DNA of 64,000 bases from Fontibacillus panacisegetis (GTDB taxonomy: Bacteria; Bacillota; Bacilli; Paenibacillales; Paenibacillaceae), in NCBI RefSeq assembly GCF_900102215.1, contig NZ_FNBG01000024.1:25626-89625 (forward strand). Direction: 5' to 3'. The notes under the pieces are model-generated. The model worked only from the letters and a program-made list of their open reading frames with translations. It had not been told where the DNA came from and made no database searches. Positions within the stretch are counted from its first letter, which is position 1; each line of letters starts with the position of its first letter. The position numbers were made by a program, and so were the translations under genes. Shown here piece after piece: positions 18,853 through 27,110 of the stretch.

Positions 18853-19431
18853 TTATAGTGGCGAGAGCCCACCGGATAAAAACATGCGAATGAACTCTTT
18901 AATCCGCTCCTCGCTTAGAGGCTCGTTATTTTTGTTCCAGTCAGAAGTAAGTGCTACGTACAGTCTCATCAGCACAAAAGAGGTGACCTTAGGATCAAGC
19001 CCTCGAATTTCTCCTCGCTGAGCAGCACGTTCTAATTGATTTTCCAAATAACCAAGAATAGCGGCTTCAATCTTTTCCAACCCCTCGCGGGCTTGCGGTG
19101 TACCAAAATCCCGTACTTCCTGAAAAAGCTTGATCAGCAATTCATGCTCCGTCCTAAACTCCAGAAGGACGTCCATGCTTTGATACAAGTTTTCAAAGAA
19201 CGATCGTTTCTCACTTACTTCCTGCTCTGAGATTCGTTTCATGTCAGAAATTACATGACGAAGAATCTCATCAAACAATTCTTCTTTATTCGTAAAAAAT
19301 GTATAGATCGTGCCTTTGGCCACATTTGCAATCTTTGCTACCTGGTCCATCGTCGTCGCTTTATATCCGAAGAGCGCAAATGATTTTTCCGCCGCTTCGA
19401 TAATTTGTTTACGGCGATCTACCACAGCCAT
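18853..19431 (-). CDS. TetR/AcrR family transcriptional regulator
   Basis: Dimeric repressor. The N-terminal helix-turn-helix spans about residues 8-52 (IIEAAEKSFALFGYKATTMDQVAKIANVAKGTIYTFF, listed here only as its ends IIEAA and IYTFF plus TTMDQVA). The remaining 140 residues form the ligand-binding and dimer domain. The start is ATG 19431, with AGGAGG 8 nt upstream. It is transcribed ahead of the YhgE/Pip gene with a 64-nt gap, so it probably controls that gene and itself. A candidate operator is noted at 19476-19512. Confidence 0.92.
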   Translation of the reverse strand: MAVVDRRKQIIEAAEKSFALFGYKATTMDQVAKIANVAKGTIYTFFTNKEELFDEILRHVISDMKRISEQEVSEKRSFFENLYQSMDVLLEFRTEHELLIKLFQEVRDFGTPQAREGLEKIEAAILGYLENQLERAAQRGEIRGLDPKVTSFVLMRLYVALTSDWNKNNEPLSEERIKEFIRMFLSGGLSPL

Positions 19432-19475
19432 TATAAGCACCTCCTTATTAAGAATATATGCCGCGTTTTTCGAAA

Positions 19476-19512
19476 AATGACTAAAATACGATTTCGGTCA
19501 TTCGGTCAATGA
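19476..19512. promoter_or_regulatory. candidate TetR operator
   Basis: About 50-80 nt upstream of the TetR gene there are two overlapping inverted repeats: AATGAC (19476) with GTCATT (19497-19502), and TCATT-CGGTC-AATGA (19498-19512). The duplicated CGGTCA half-sites suggest a repressor site in the TetR/glycosyltransferase divergent region. Confidence 0.35.
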
Positions 19513-19668
19513 ACACTTTATCACGATCATTAACCCTTTGCAAGTGGTTTTTTTCAGTAGTTTTCATTTATTTTCATAATCTTCTTCGTTCCCAGACTTA
19601 AGTCCAGTTTCATTACCAGTCCACAGGCTCTTCCTTCATTACAAAAAAGTTAATAGACTATATATGAA

Positions 19669-19693
19669 AGTTCAAAAAGTCAGCTCTTGAGCA
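19669..19693 (+). repeat. remnant of the covarying repeat (5' end only)
   Basis: AGTTCAAAAAGTCAGCTCTT then GAGCA matches the left end of the unit at 7331 (GGTTCAAAAAGTCGGCTTTT then CAGCA) at 21 of 25 positions. The rest of the unit is absent. It sits about 40 nt upstream of the glycosyltransferase start. Confidence 0.5.
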
Positions 19694-19735
19694 TGTACTG
19701 TATATAAAGAGCTAAATGATAAGCAGGTGAAAATC

Positions 19736-20938
19736 TTGAGAAAACAAAAAGTACTCATTCTATCAGAAGGATTCGGCAGCGGACATACACAGGCAGCCTA
19801 TGCCCTCGCTGCAGGGCTTAAAGAGCTCTCTCCTAATGTTCAAACAAAAGTACTTGAGCTCGGTTCTTTTCTTAATCCCACTGTAGCTCCCTTGATTTTG
19901 TCAGCCTATCGACTAACCGTGAGCGCAAGTCCATTACTCGTAGGAATGTTCTACCGCATTAAATATGAAAAACCAGTTAGTCGATTAACACGGCTGGCCC
20001 TACATAAAGTTTTTTACAATCATGCCGCACAGGTAATTAATCAATTGAAGCCAGATTTGATCATCTGTACGCACCCGATCCCTAACGCGATCGTATCCAG
20101 ACTGAAGGAATCGGGTATGAACATTCCGCTTCTTACTGTCATTACTGATTACGATGCTCACGGCTCATGGGTCAGCTCGGAAGTAGATCATTATTTGGTA
20201 TCTACTGATGAAGTGCGTAAGCTGCTTATCCAGCGGGGGGTTAATCCAAAATCCATTCAAGTAACCGGAATACCGGTTCATCCTGAATTTTGGATTAAAC
20301 AAGACAAAGAATTCGTTCGAAAAGAGCTTGGTCTTAAAAATTTACCTACCGCTCTCGTTATGGGAGGAGGCTGGGGGCTACAGTTATTTAAAGAAGAGCT
20401 GATTTCGAAGTTCATGCAGTGGAACGATAAAATACAATTTGTCTATTGCATGGGAAGTAATGAGAAGCTTGCTTCAAAAATGAGAAACCAGCCGGAATTC
20501 CAGCATCCCAACATTACAGTGCTTGGCTTTACTAAAGAAATTAGTAAATGGATGGATGCAGCAGATCTTCTCATTACGAAACCTGGTGGAATGACTTGTA
20601 CTGAAGGATTGGCCAAAGGCTTACCGATGCTGTTCTGTGAATCCATTCCTGGTCAGGAGGATAAGAACCGCGAATACTTTGTGAGTCATGGATATGGACA
20701 AGAGCTGGCTTCTCCGGAAATTCTTGAGGCATGGCTGGACAAAATAAGTAATCACACAGCTAGCACAGATTACAATAAGACATCGATACAGCATCGTCAG
20801 ATTTTACTCGTTTCAAAATTTGAAGCTATCTATGAGCCTGAAGCATGTGCTAAATCGGTTATGAATTTACTGAGTTCCAGTTATAGCACAAGACGTCTGA
20901 ATATTAAGATTCACTCCACAGGTCAACGCGCAAATTGA
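19736..20938 (+). CDS. MGDG synthase / UgtP-like glycosyltransferase
   Basis: GT28-type glycosyltransferase resembling processive diacylglycerol glucosyltransferases and MurG. Seen: N-terminal KVLILSEGFGSGHTQAA (acceptor/lipid side), DLIICTHPIPNAIVSRL, TDYDAHGSW, then the C-terminal GGGWG and the sugar-nucleotide site LLITKPGGMTCTEGLAKGLP with PGQEDKN. Length (about 400) fits. I prefer TTG 19736, because AGGTGA lies just upstream; GTG at 19727 is the alternative. The gene is monocistronic. The probable product is a membrane glycolipid, but a carotenoid or other lipid acceptor cannot be excluded. Confidence 0.85.
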   Translation: MRKQKVLILSEGFGSGHTQAAYALAAGLKELSPNVQTKVLELGSFLNPTVAPLILSAYRLTVSASPLLVGMFYRIKYEKPVSRLTRLALHKVFYNHAAQVINQLKPDLIICTHPIPNAIVSRLKESGMNIPLLTVITDYDAHGSWVSSEVDHYLVSTDEVRKLLIQRGVNPKSIQVTGIPVHPEFWIKQDKEFVRKELGLKNLPTALVMGGGWGLQLFKEELISKFMQWNDKIQFVYCMGSNEKLASKMRNQPEFQHPNITVLGFTKEISKWMDAADLLITKPGGMTCTEGLAKGLPMLFCESIPGQEDKNREYFVSHGYGQELASPEILEAWLDKISNHTASTDYNKTSIQHRQILLVSKFEAIYEPEACAKSVMNLLSSSYSTRRLNIKIHSTGQRAN

Positions 20939-20961
20939 CGCGATATTTACGAAGAGATGGC

Positions 20962-21552
20962 TCAAGGCTTTTTTAAAGACATACTAGCTATCTCTTCGTA
21001 CATTGGTTGATTGCCTAAATTTGTACGATATATTACAATTCGGTCTGCGATCCAGGTCCCAAAGCTTGCATTAGTGTTAAGAGCGCTAATAACCTCGGGG
21101 TTAAGCTCCTCTTCCTCACGATATTTGCGTGCTATTGTAATATGTGGATGATAGGCTCGATCCTCAGCTATATATCCAAGCTCTGCACTTGATGAAGTAA
21201 CATCATGATATAGGTCATGCAGGGCTGTAATATCCCCATTGACCCCTCCCCACAGCACACGGGGCTGACGGGGTCTTCCAAATGTCCCTACACCCACAGC
21301 CTCCATTTTGAATGGAGCCATTTCTGCTACTCCCCTCATTAAAACTTCTTTTAACTTCCCAATTCGATCAACTTCAGTATCTCCAAGAAACTGAACGGTA
21401 ATATGATAATCCTCTGCATGGACCCATTTTCTGAATTGCAGCTGTGCCCTATGCTCCCGACTCCAGGAATTCATGGTTTGCTTTATCTCCTCAGGAATAG
21501 GAACAGCAATAAAAATACGCCATAGCTGCTTGCTATTTCCATTAACTAACAT
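20962..21552 (-). CDS. thpR: RNA 2',3'-cyclic phosphodiesterase (2H family)
   Basis: 2H phosphoesterase that opens 2',3'-cyclic phosphates in RNA, historically called 2'-5' RNA ligase. The two HxTx motifs are intact: H50-I-T52 in HITVQFLGD and H137-I-T139 in HPHITIARK. Length (196) is normal. AAGGATGTGA precedes the ATG. It is convergent with the glycosyltransferase gene. The region between the stops and the last codons contains a 10-bp inverted repeat (20949-20958 with 20990-20999) that could end both transcripts, though there is no T-tract. Confidence 0.92.
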   Translation of the reverse strand: MLVNGNSKQLWRIFIAVPIPEEIKQTMNSWSREHRAQLQFRKWVHAEDYHITVQFLGDTEVDRIGKLKEVLMRGVAEMAPFKMEAVGVGTFGRPRQPRVLWGGVNGDITALHDLYHDVTSSSAELGYIAEDRAYHPHITIARKYREEEELNPEVISALNTNASFGTWIADRIVIYRTNLGNQPMYEEIASMSLKKP

Positions 21553-21727
21553 GCAATGTCACATCCTTGTAATTTATTTTCCTATTTTTTCATTTTTTCG
21601 CCACAAATCGACGTTGTTCGTTATTATTTACATAACAATTCGACTATATAATATGTAATAGTATTTATTAGTTCTTTCGTCTTATACTTACTTAACATTA
21701 ATTAATCCATTATAAAGGAGTACCATT

Positions 21728-23422
21728 ATGGGATTTGCTAGAAAAATTACTCTTGTTCTAATTAGCCTACTGGTATTAGTAGGCACTTTGATTGGGGTTT
21801 TTACTTATCAAACGGCATATAGACAGGTCGAAGATTCCGTCGGCATAGAAACAGTTGGCTGTGCTAATATTACTACAGGACTTGTAGACCCAAGCATTAT
21901 AGAACAACTTGCTCAAGGCCAGCAATCAGGTCTGGCATCCCTTGAAGAACGGTTGAACTGGACAGTAGATCACAAATCACTTTTCAAAGAAGTATTTATT
22001 CTATCACTTGACGGTGTAATTCTTGCGGCAGATTCCAACTTGAAGGGACGAGGATATGCAGCCGGAGAATCCTTCTATTTAGACAAAGCTGATGTGGATA
22101 TGATCAAAGATATGCGTCACGCGGTTTATTCATCAGTATACACGTATGATGGAGCTCAACTGCTTAGCGGATACGCACCTATTTTTAAAGACCATGATCC
22201 TAATCAGGATATCATCGGTATGATGGTCATTAATTTTGACGCTTCCATTATTCATGATCGTACCGTTGAAATTGTTACCCTTCCCTTTATTATCGGAGGT
22301 ATCATCTTTGTACTAACTGCTATAATCGTGTATTTCTTCATCCACCGTATGATCAGACCTATCGAGCAATTATCCCTTCAAGTAAACAGAGTTGCCCAAG
22401 GTGACCTGACCGTACAACCTGTCACCCTATCAAGTAAGGATGAAGTCGGAAAGCTTACAAGGGATTTTGCAAACATGACAGCAAATTTGCGCCAATTGAT
22501 CACAGAGGCTAACGATATGTCGTTGCAGGTCGCCTCATCATCACAGCAGCTATCTGCGAGTGTTGATCAGACTGGTAAAGCAAGTGAACAAACCGCGAAT
22601 ATCTCACAGGGATTAGCTGAAGGTGCAGAGAAGCAGTTAAATAGTCTCGAAAAAAGCTCCACTGCATTACAAGAGATGTCTGACTTTGTCCAGCATATTG
22701 TAGAAAACACTGACAATGTCTCACATGCTGCAATGCAATCCACAGTCTCTGCTCAAAAAGGGGTAGAATCGATCCAACTTAGTGTTAAGCAGATGAACAA
22801 GATGGAAGATAAAATGAAGCAGCTCTCTACTAACGTTGAAACTTTAGGTGCTCACTCTCGGGAAATCCAAAGTATTTTGGAGATTATTACGGATATTTCC
22901 GCTGAAACTAACCTGCTCGCTATTAATGCCGCAATTGAAGCAGCCCGAGCTGGTGAATATGGCAGTGGTTTTGCAGTTGTCGCCTCATCAGTACGGAAGC
23001 TAGCTGAACGTTCAGCCACTTCTGCACAACAAATTGCGTCGATCATTTCATTTATCGTTACTCAAATGGAATCAACTGCAAATACGATGGAAGAAGCATC
23101 CCATGAAGTCAGACACGGTACACAGCTCGTAAAAAATGCAGGGCTCTCATTCAACGAAATAGAGCTTTCCTCAAAAACTACCGAAGAAGCTATTGAAAAA
23201 GTCAGCGCGGCAATTCATCAGCTCTCTGGAAACTCTAAGCTGCTCGTTCAATCAATTGAACAAATTATAGAAATCGCATATGGAACAGTTGATGGAGCTC
23301 AGAGTATATCTGCTGCTTCAGAGGAGCATCTGGCTGTCATGGAAGAGGTTGATGCTTCTGCTACCTTCCTGTCCAGCATATCCGAGAAATTGCATACTCG
23401 AATCGAAAAATTTAAAGTGTAA
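21728..23422 (+). CDS. methyl-accepting chemotaxis protein
   Basis: Transmembrane chemoreceptor, 564 residues. Membrane segment 1 is at about residues 8-28, a compact extracellular sensor of about 150 residues (sCache-like) follows, then membrane segment 2 (about 183-203), a HAMP domain starting at RMIRPIEQL, and the cytoplasmic signalling hairpin whose tip reads [24 protein letters not shown] precedes the ATG by 8 nt. The C-terminus lacks a CheR/CheB pentapeptide. It is monocistronic and followed by a terminator. The ligand cannot be read from the sequence. Confidence 0.93.
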   Translation: MGFARKITLVLISLLVLVGTLIGVFTYQTAYRQVEDSVGIETVGCANITTGLVDPSIIEQLAQGQQSGLASLEERLNWTVDHKSLFKEVFILSLDGVILAADSNLKGRGYAAGESFYLDKADVDMIKDMRHAVYSSVYTYDGAQLLSGYAPIFKDHDPNQDIIGMMVINFDASIIHDRTVEIVTLPFIIGGIIFVLTAIIVYFFIHRMIRPIEQLSLQVNRVAQGDLTVQPVTLSSKDEVGKLTRDFANMTANLRQLITEANDMSLQVASSSQQLSASVDQTGKASEQTANISQGLAEGAEKQLNSLEKSSTALQEMSDFVQHIVENTDNVSHAAMQSTVSAQKGVESIQLSVKQMNKMEDKMKQLSTNVETLGAHSREIQSILEIITDISAETNLLAINAAIEAARAGEYGSGFAVVASSVRKLAERSATSAQQIASIISFIVTQMESTANTMEEASHEVRHGTQLVKNAGLSFNEIELSSKTTEEAIEKVSAAIHQLSGNSKLLVQSIEQIIEIAYGTVDGAQSISAASEEHLAVMEEVDASATFLSSISEKLHTRIEKFKV

Positions 23423-23430
23423 ACAAAAAA

Positions 23431-23474
23431 GATCCCGCGAAAAGAACGGTAATACAGTTCTCGTGGGATTTTTC
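23431..23474 (+). terminator. rho-independent terminator after the chemoreceptor gene
   Basis: GATCCCGCGA...TCGTGGGATT with an inner GAAC/GTTC pairing, followed by TTTTT. It begins 9 nt after the stop codon. Confidence 0.85.
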
Positions 23475-23508
23475 CATTTTCTTATTCCTCAATTGATTAC
23501 TGCGCTTG

Positions 23509-23991
23509 TTACTCCTCTACCCTAAGCAAAGAAGTAAACCTTGCTGATACCCCATCGGCAAGCTGCTCTGGCTCAAGCTCCAACTGCAAGCCGATCTTCC
23601 CAGCACTAACAATCATCGTCTGCAAATCTACTGCGCTGCTATCAATAAATGTAGGATATAACTTTTTCATGCCAATCGGTGAACATCCTCCGCGAACATA
23701 GCCCGTCCATTTCAACAGCTCTTTTACCGGAAGCATTTCTATCTTTTTTACTTCTGCTGCCCTTGCCGCCTTTTTCAAATCTAATTCCTCAGCTACTGGG
23801 ATAACAAAAACAAACAAATTAGCTCCCTGATGAGCAACCAGCGTTTTAAACACCATCTCAGGCTTTTTTCCAATTTTCTCTGCAACTGCTTCGCCATGGA
23901 TTTTGCCATCTTCATTGTCATACACATGTATTTGATACGGAATTTTAGCCTTGTCTAAAATCCGGATAGCATTGGTCTTGTGCTCTGCCAT
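23509..23991 (-). CDS. ybaK: Cys-tRNA(Pro) deacylase YbaK/EbsC
   Basis: Trans-editing factor that hydrolyses mischarged Cys-tRNA(Pro). The 160-residue protein shows the YbaK fold: N-terminal ILDKAKIPYQIHVY, the VFKTLVA segment with the conserved lysine, and the RGGCSPIGMKK loop near residue 100, which is diagnostic of the YbaK subgroup. It is preceded on the same strand by a dispersed repeat element (24034-24435) and then dps. It is likely expressed from its own promoter. Confidence 0.92.
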   Translation of the reverse strand: MAEHKTNAIRILDKAKIPYQIHVYDNEDGKIHGEAVAEKIGKKPEMVFKTLVAHQGANLFVFVIPVAEELDLKKAARAAEVKKIEMLPVKELLKWTGYVRGGCSPIGMKKLYPTFIDSSAVDLQTMIVSAGKIGLQLELEPEQLADGVSARFTSLLRVEE

Positions 23992-24033
23992 GTTACTACT
24001 CCTTTTTCACGAAAATAATGAATACATAACTTA

Positions 24034-24435
24034 GGGCTGTCCCAAAAGTAGGTTTACTGTCAAAACTAGAAATAGCGGTGCAAGGAAGACGACCCTGCAC
24101 CGCTTGATCCTTGATCCCGTCACATTCTATGACCGTATCTCATGTGAAATAGTGTCATGATGCGGAATTCCTGAAATTCCTGCAAATGTGCAGGCTTTGA
24201 TCATGTAAAGTCTCTAAATGCCCTAAATTGCTGCAAATGTGCAGGCTTCCACTAAGGATTCTCTTCAAACTAGTCTATTCTGAACAATATTCCTGCAGTT
24301 TTGCATGCTTTTGTTCATTTTTTCATGGCTACTTTTAAAAAACTGCATTTTTGGTATGCTTTTCCTGATATCTTGCCTTTCCACTGCTAAAGAAGCGTCT
24401 CTCAAAGCTATCTTAGATAACTTTGAGAGACAGCC
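24034..24435. repeat. TGCA-iteron element, copy 1
   Basis: Intergenic element of about 400 nt with no credible gene. The left end is GGGCTGTCCCAAAAGTAGG, followed by a hairpin (AGCGGTGCA 24074-24082 with TGCACCGCT 24096-24104). Four palindromic iterons of the type CCTGCA-AATG-TGCAGG begin (at TGCA) at 24181, 24232, 24294 and 24344, spaced 51, 62 and 50 nt. The right end is a perfect 11-bp hairpin (GTCTCTCAAAG 24397-24407 with 24421-24431). It lies directly 3' of dps. Confidence 0.8.
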
Positions 24436-24464
24436 TCTTAAGCTTAAGATCTGGATTTCTATGC

Positions 24465-24929
24465 TTATTTACCCAAATACGAATTAAGCATCCAGCTATG
24501 TTTCTCAATCGTTGACAAAATGCCTAACAGCAAATCACCGGAAGCTTGGTCTTCAGCTTCATCAGCAATCTTCATTCCGTGCTTAAGTTCACTTCCCAAT
24601 ACTTTAAAATCAGCTATAATTGATTCGACCATTGCATTTGCATCCTCAGACCCTGTAGCTTCAGACAAAGTTGCAACTGCCAAGGAGTCAGAGAGAGTAG
24701 CTACAGGTCTACCGCCAATTGCCAGCAAACGTTCAGCAATTTCATCGATATAATTTGCCGCTTCATTATACAGTTCTTCGAATTTCTCATGAAGTCTAAA
24801 GAAATTAGAACCCTTCACATACCAATGGAAATTATGGAGCTTGGTGTACAATACAGTCCAGTTAGCGATTTGCAAATTCAGTTCTTTCTCCAGAGCTTGT
24901 TCACTTTGAGTTAATACTTGATTTGTCAT
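24465..24929 (-). CDS. dps: Dps family DNA-binding ferritin-like protein
   Basis: Twelve-subunit mini-ferritin that oxidises and stores iron and protects DNA from peroxide. The ferroxidase-centre pattern is visible: HNFHWYVKG near residue 31, then FEELYNEAANYIDEIAERLLAIGG. The length of 154 residues is normal. The start is ATG 24929, with GGAGG 7 nt upstream. The promoter region has TTGCAA-17-TAATAT overlapped at its start point by a PerR-like 7-1-7 box (25014-25028), so induction by peroxide or iron limitation is likely, as for Bacillus mrgA. Confidence 0.93.
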   Translation of the reverse strand: MTNQVLTQSEQALEKELNLQIANWTVLYTKLHNFHWYVKGSNFFRLHEKFEELYNEAANYIDEIAERLLAIGGRPVATLSDSLAVATLSEATGSEDANAMVESIIADFKVLGSELKHGMKIADEAEDQASGDLLLGILSTIEKHSWMLNSYLGK

Positions 24930-25013
24930 AATAAATCCTCCATTCATGATATAGTATGAAGCACATATTGTGTATAACTTAGCTTGGCATACTGTAAATT
25001 ACTTATTTTAAAT

Positions 25014-25028
25014 TTAGACTAAATCTAA
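25014..25028. promoter_or_regulatory. PerR-like box in the dps promoter
   Basis: TTAGACT-A-AATCTAA is a 7-1-7 inverted repeat that matches the PerR consensus TTATAATNATTATAA at 11 of 14 informative positions. It lies just downstream of the -10 element of the dps promoter, where binding would block transcription. Confidence 0.6.
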
Positions 25029-25039
25029 ATCCTGTTTAT

Positions 25040-25068
25040 ATATTACCACTGATCTACACCATTTGCAA
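25040..25068 (-). promoter_or_regulatory. candidate dps promoter
   Basis: On the minus strand TTGCAA (25068-25063) and TAATAT (25045-25040) are separated by 17 bp, about 110 nt upstream of the dps start. Confidence 0.5.
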
Positions 25069-25142
25069 CTTTCAATACATGAATTTCACATGAAATTTCT
25101 TTTTTACTGAATGAAGTTTATGTAATTTGTATCGCCAATATA

Positions 25143-25176
25143 CAAAAAATGAGCTGGCATAATTATACCAACTCAT
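25143..25176 (-). terminator. rho-independent terminator after the GpsB-like gene
   Basis: On the minus strand ATGAGTTGG...CCAGCTCAT (25176-25149) is followed by TTTTTT. It is 13 nt after the stop codon. Confidence 0.85.
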
Positions 25177-25188
25177 CACTTGCATATT

Positions 25189-25572
25189 TTAAACTCCTGA
25201 ACGAATCTGTAGCTTTAATTGCTCCAGACTTCGTTCCATTTGCCGGATTCCGTCTTCTACCAAACGACGATCTACCGCGTCTGCAGTATCAATTTGCGGT
25301 TTACGGGATACAAGAGATTTCCGCTCTTCTTCCCAATAAGCTTGACGGCGCTGTATTTCTTTATATTTATCCAACAGATCCGTGATAATTTCATAGAAGC
25401 GTTCATAATCGACAATTACATCATCTAGAAAACGGTCAACTTCTTCTTTTTCATAACCCCGCATCTTCACATCAAATTCTTTGTCATGAATACTCAGCGC
25501 ATCCAGCTTAATGCCGAGCTGCTTGAATAATCCCTTCTGGTCTTCTAATTTACGCGCGTAATCGTCCTGCAT
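25189..25572 (-). CDS. gpsB: DivIVA-domain protein, GpsB-like
   Basis: Cell-division/peptidoglycan-synthesis adaptor of the DivIVA/GpsB family, acting at the septum on the cytoplasmic face. The N-terminal lipid- and partner-binding motif is clear: FDVKMRGYEKEEVDRFLDDV at about residues 33-52, preceded by SIHDKE, followed by coiled coil (about 53-90) and a short C-terminal helical segment. At 127 residues it is longer than Bacillus GpsB (about 100), mainly through about 25 extra N-terminal residues, but much shorter than DivIVA. It is monocistronic with its own terminator. The GpsB call rests on the RGY-EVDxFLDDV pattern. Confidence 0.85.
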   Translation of the reverse strand: MQDDYARKLEDQKGLFKQLGIKLDALSIHDKEFDVKMRGYEKEEVDRFLDDVIVDYERFYEIITDLLDKYKEIQRRQAYWEEERKSLVSRKPQIDTADAVDRRLVEDGIRQMERSLEQLKLQIRSGV

Positions 25573-25659
25573 GGGTATCCCTCCGTACCTAAAGCTAACA
25601 AATAGGTTACTTTACATTTTCATTTTATAATGTACCACATTTGCAAGCGTTTATCGACG

Positions 25660-26070
25660 TTAAACCCGTTTCTTATGATACCCACGTTCATTGAAGGGTT
25701 GAATTTGTTCGATCCAATTCAATTCTAGATCAGCTGCAAGCTTTCTATACTTCTTAAGTTCACTCTGATCCGTGACTCTTTCTTCCTGTGGTTTGATTCG
25801 TTCCAGAACCTCGAATACAAATTTATCTTTTCCAAATTCCTTCCATTCCTTTTGCAATTCCTTGTTCACATGATTACCCATTTGAAGAATAAACATCTCC
25901 TTATTACAGGCTCCGTCAAGGTTCAAGCTGGAGTCAATAAACACTTTTCCATTCTCTACATTTCTGATTTGATAAACTCCCATCGGCCGATGTGTTTGCA
26001 TGTACTCATCTCCGATTTGTTTACGTCTTGCCTTTTGTAACTTGTCCAGAGTACTCACTCCTTTACCCAA
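25660..26070 (-). CDS. GIY-YIG-like protein, probably degenerate
   Basis: A 136-residue protein with a GIY-YIG-like core: GVYQIRNVENGKVFIDSSLNL (about residues 31-51, shown here in words: GVY...VFIDSS) followed by NKELQKEWKEFGKDKFVFEVLE. The usual GIY and YIG are replaced by GVY and FID, so nuclease activity is doubtful. It overlaps the end of the DUF2087 gene by 16 nt. The start is unclear: TTG 26070 or GTG 26058 are in frame, but the best ribosome binding site (AAAGGAG) points at a CTG at 26049. The role is unknown; it is probably co-expressed with the upstream regulator. Confidence 0.75.
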   Translation of the reverse strand: MGKGVSTLDKLQKARRKQIGDEYMQTHRPMGVYQIRNVENGKVFIDSSLNLDGACNKEMFILQMGNHVNKELQKEWKEFGKDKFVFEVLERIKPQEERVTDQSELKKYRKLAADLELNWIEQIQPFNERGYHKKRV

Positions 26071-26816
26071 TACATACTTCCATCATCTTTTCTGTCTAAA
26101 AAACCATATTCAATTAGATAACGACGCAGGGTCACATAGTCCGAATCAGCTGTTCGCAGAATTTCATTCACTTCTTTTTCCGAATATTTTTTATTCGAAT
26201 CAAATCGGTTCATGATATGTCTAAGAATAGCAAGCTTCATCTTTTGCTTTTTCGGAAAATGAGATAATGGACCTTCTGGTCCTTCCTTAAAAAATTTCTT
26301 AATGATCTCATCGTTTTCTTTAGTGGTCATGACATATCTCTCATCCACCATAGTTGCAGTACGATGTACAGGTACAAAGGAAGCAGCTGGTGCTTTCTCT
26401 TCCATCATTTCGAGGATCGTCAAATAAATTTTCGCCTGCTTCATTTTCTCTCTAAGGGTAAAACGGTGATTACGAATCGTTGAAGTACTGCCAACCTCAT
26501 AACGTTTGGCGATCTCCTGATCTCCCAGTCCTTCATGAAAAGCCTTTACCAGGTTTTTCTGCAAATCGGTAAGCCCAGTCAGCTTCTTATCGAGTCCGAG
26601 CAAGTATTGAAGCATCCCACCGTGCTCCTCTGCAACGTGAAGAGCCGTAAACTTTTCTGCCTCATAAAAAATCCCATCCTGCTCATATATCAGCCCTTTA
26701 ATGAACGACTTTCCGCATAGCAGGCACACAAAAGCTTCACTCTTCTCATCCCATACATAACCTTTCTTAAGTTCCGGAACAGTTGCGTCCCAAAACATTT
26801 CGGAAATTCCATACAT
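26055..26816 (-). CDS. HTH regulator with DUF2087 domain
   Basis: Putative transcription factor, 253 residues. Order: an N-terminal CLLC...H(x4)H zinc-finger-like segment (about residues 31-65), a LuxR-like helix-turn-helix (LTDLQKNLVKAFHEGLGDQE to STSTIRNHRF, about 82-120), a linker, and a C-terminal DUF2087 domain (FPKKQKMKLAIL ... YSEKEVNEILR ... LRRYLIEYGFLDRKDDGS). GGGGTG precedes the ATG. The target and signal are unknown. It forms an operon with the GIY-YIG-like gene. Confidence 0.85.
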   Translation of the reverse strand: MYGISEMFWDATVPELKKGYVWDEKSEAFVCLLCGKSFIKGLIYEQDGIFYEAEKFTALHVAEEHGGMLQYLLGLDKKLTGLTDLQKNLVKAFHEGLGDQEIAKRYEVGSTSTIRNHRFTLREKMKQAKIYLTILEMMEEKAPAASFVPVHRTATMVDERYVMTTKENDEIIKKFFKEGPEGPLSHFPKKQKMKLAILRHIMNRFDSNKKYSEKEVNEILRTADSDYVTLRRYLIEYGFLDRKDDGSMYWVKE

Positions 26817-26920
26817 TTAAACAAACACCCCTTTCATCTGTTTATTATATAGACGTTTTTATATATTGTCTATATTTCAGAAAAAATAGAGCAATCTACC
26901 CTAAAATATAATAGATAATA

Positions 26921-27107
26921 ACCGTGCGAGGGGAAGGTAACGGGTTCTGTTTTGAGGTGCACTTAGTAAACTTTTGGGTCGGCCCCCTTTTACTTTACTT
27001 CAGGGGATGAGAACCACATGGGGGTCATCGGAGTGAGGATCACCGCGGTTTGCGGGTGGACTGAACGAAGTTTCGCGCTGGTAGCGCGAGTGCCCGATCG
27101 GGACGAT
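26921..27107. other. possible structured RNA or DNA element, unclassified
   Basis: This segment has several potential stems: an outer GTGC/GCAC pair near 26921-26962, AGTAAA/TTTACT near 26965-26995 around GGGTCGGCCC, CACC/GGTG near 27042-27060, TCGCGCT-GGT-AGCGCGA near 27072-27089, and the palindrome CCCGATCGGG near 27093-27102. Composition differs sharply from the A+T-rich neighbours. It ends exactly where repeat copy 2 begins. I recognise no known riboswitch or ncRNA. Confidence 0.35.
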
Positions 27108-27110
27108 TAG

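Noticed and set aside
20949..20999. The inverted repeat at the glycosyltransferase/thpR junction as a terminator
   Set aside because: The stem is good, but the loop is over 30 nt and no T-tract follows on either strand. It is noted only in the gene entry.
24181..24360. The four regularly spaced palindromes as a CRISPR array
   Set aside because: The repeats are only 12-16 nt, distances alternate 51/62/50, and the intervening sequence is the same in several copies. CRISPR spacers would differ and repeats would be longer.
26921..27107. The G+C-rich segment as a group II intron remnant, because it begins GTGCG
   Set aside because: No domain V hairpin, no AY end in the right place and no reverse transcriptase; five bases are not enough.
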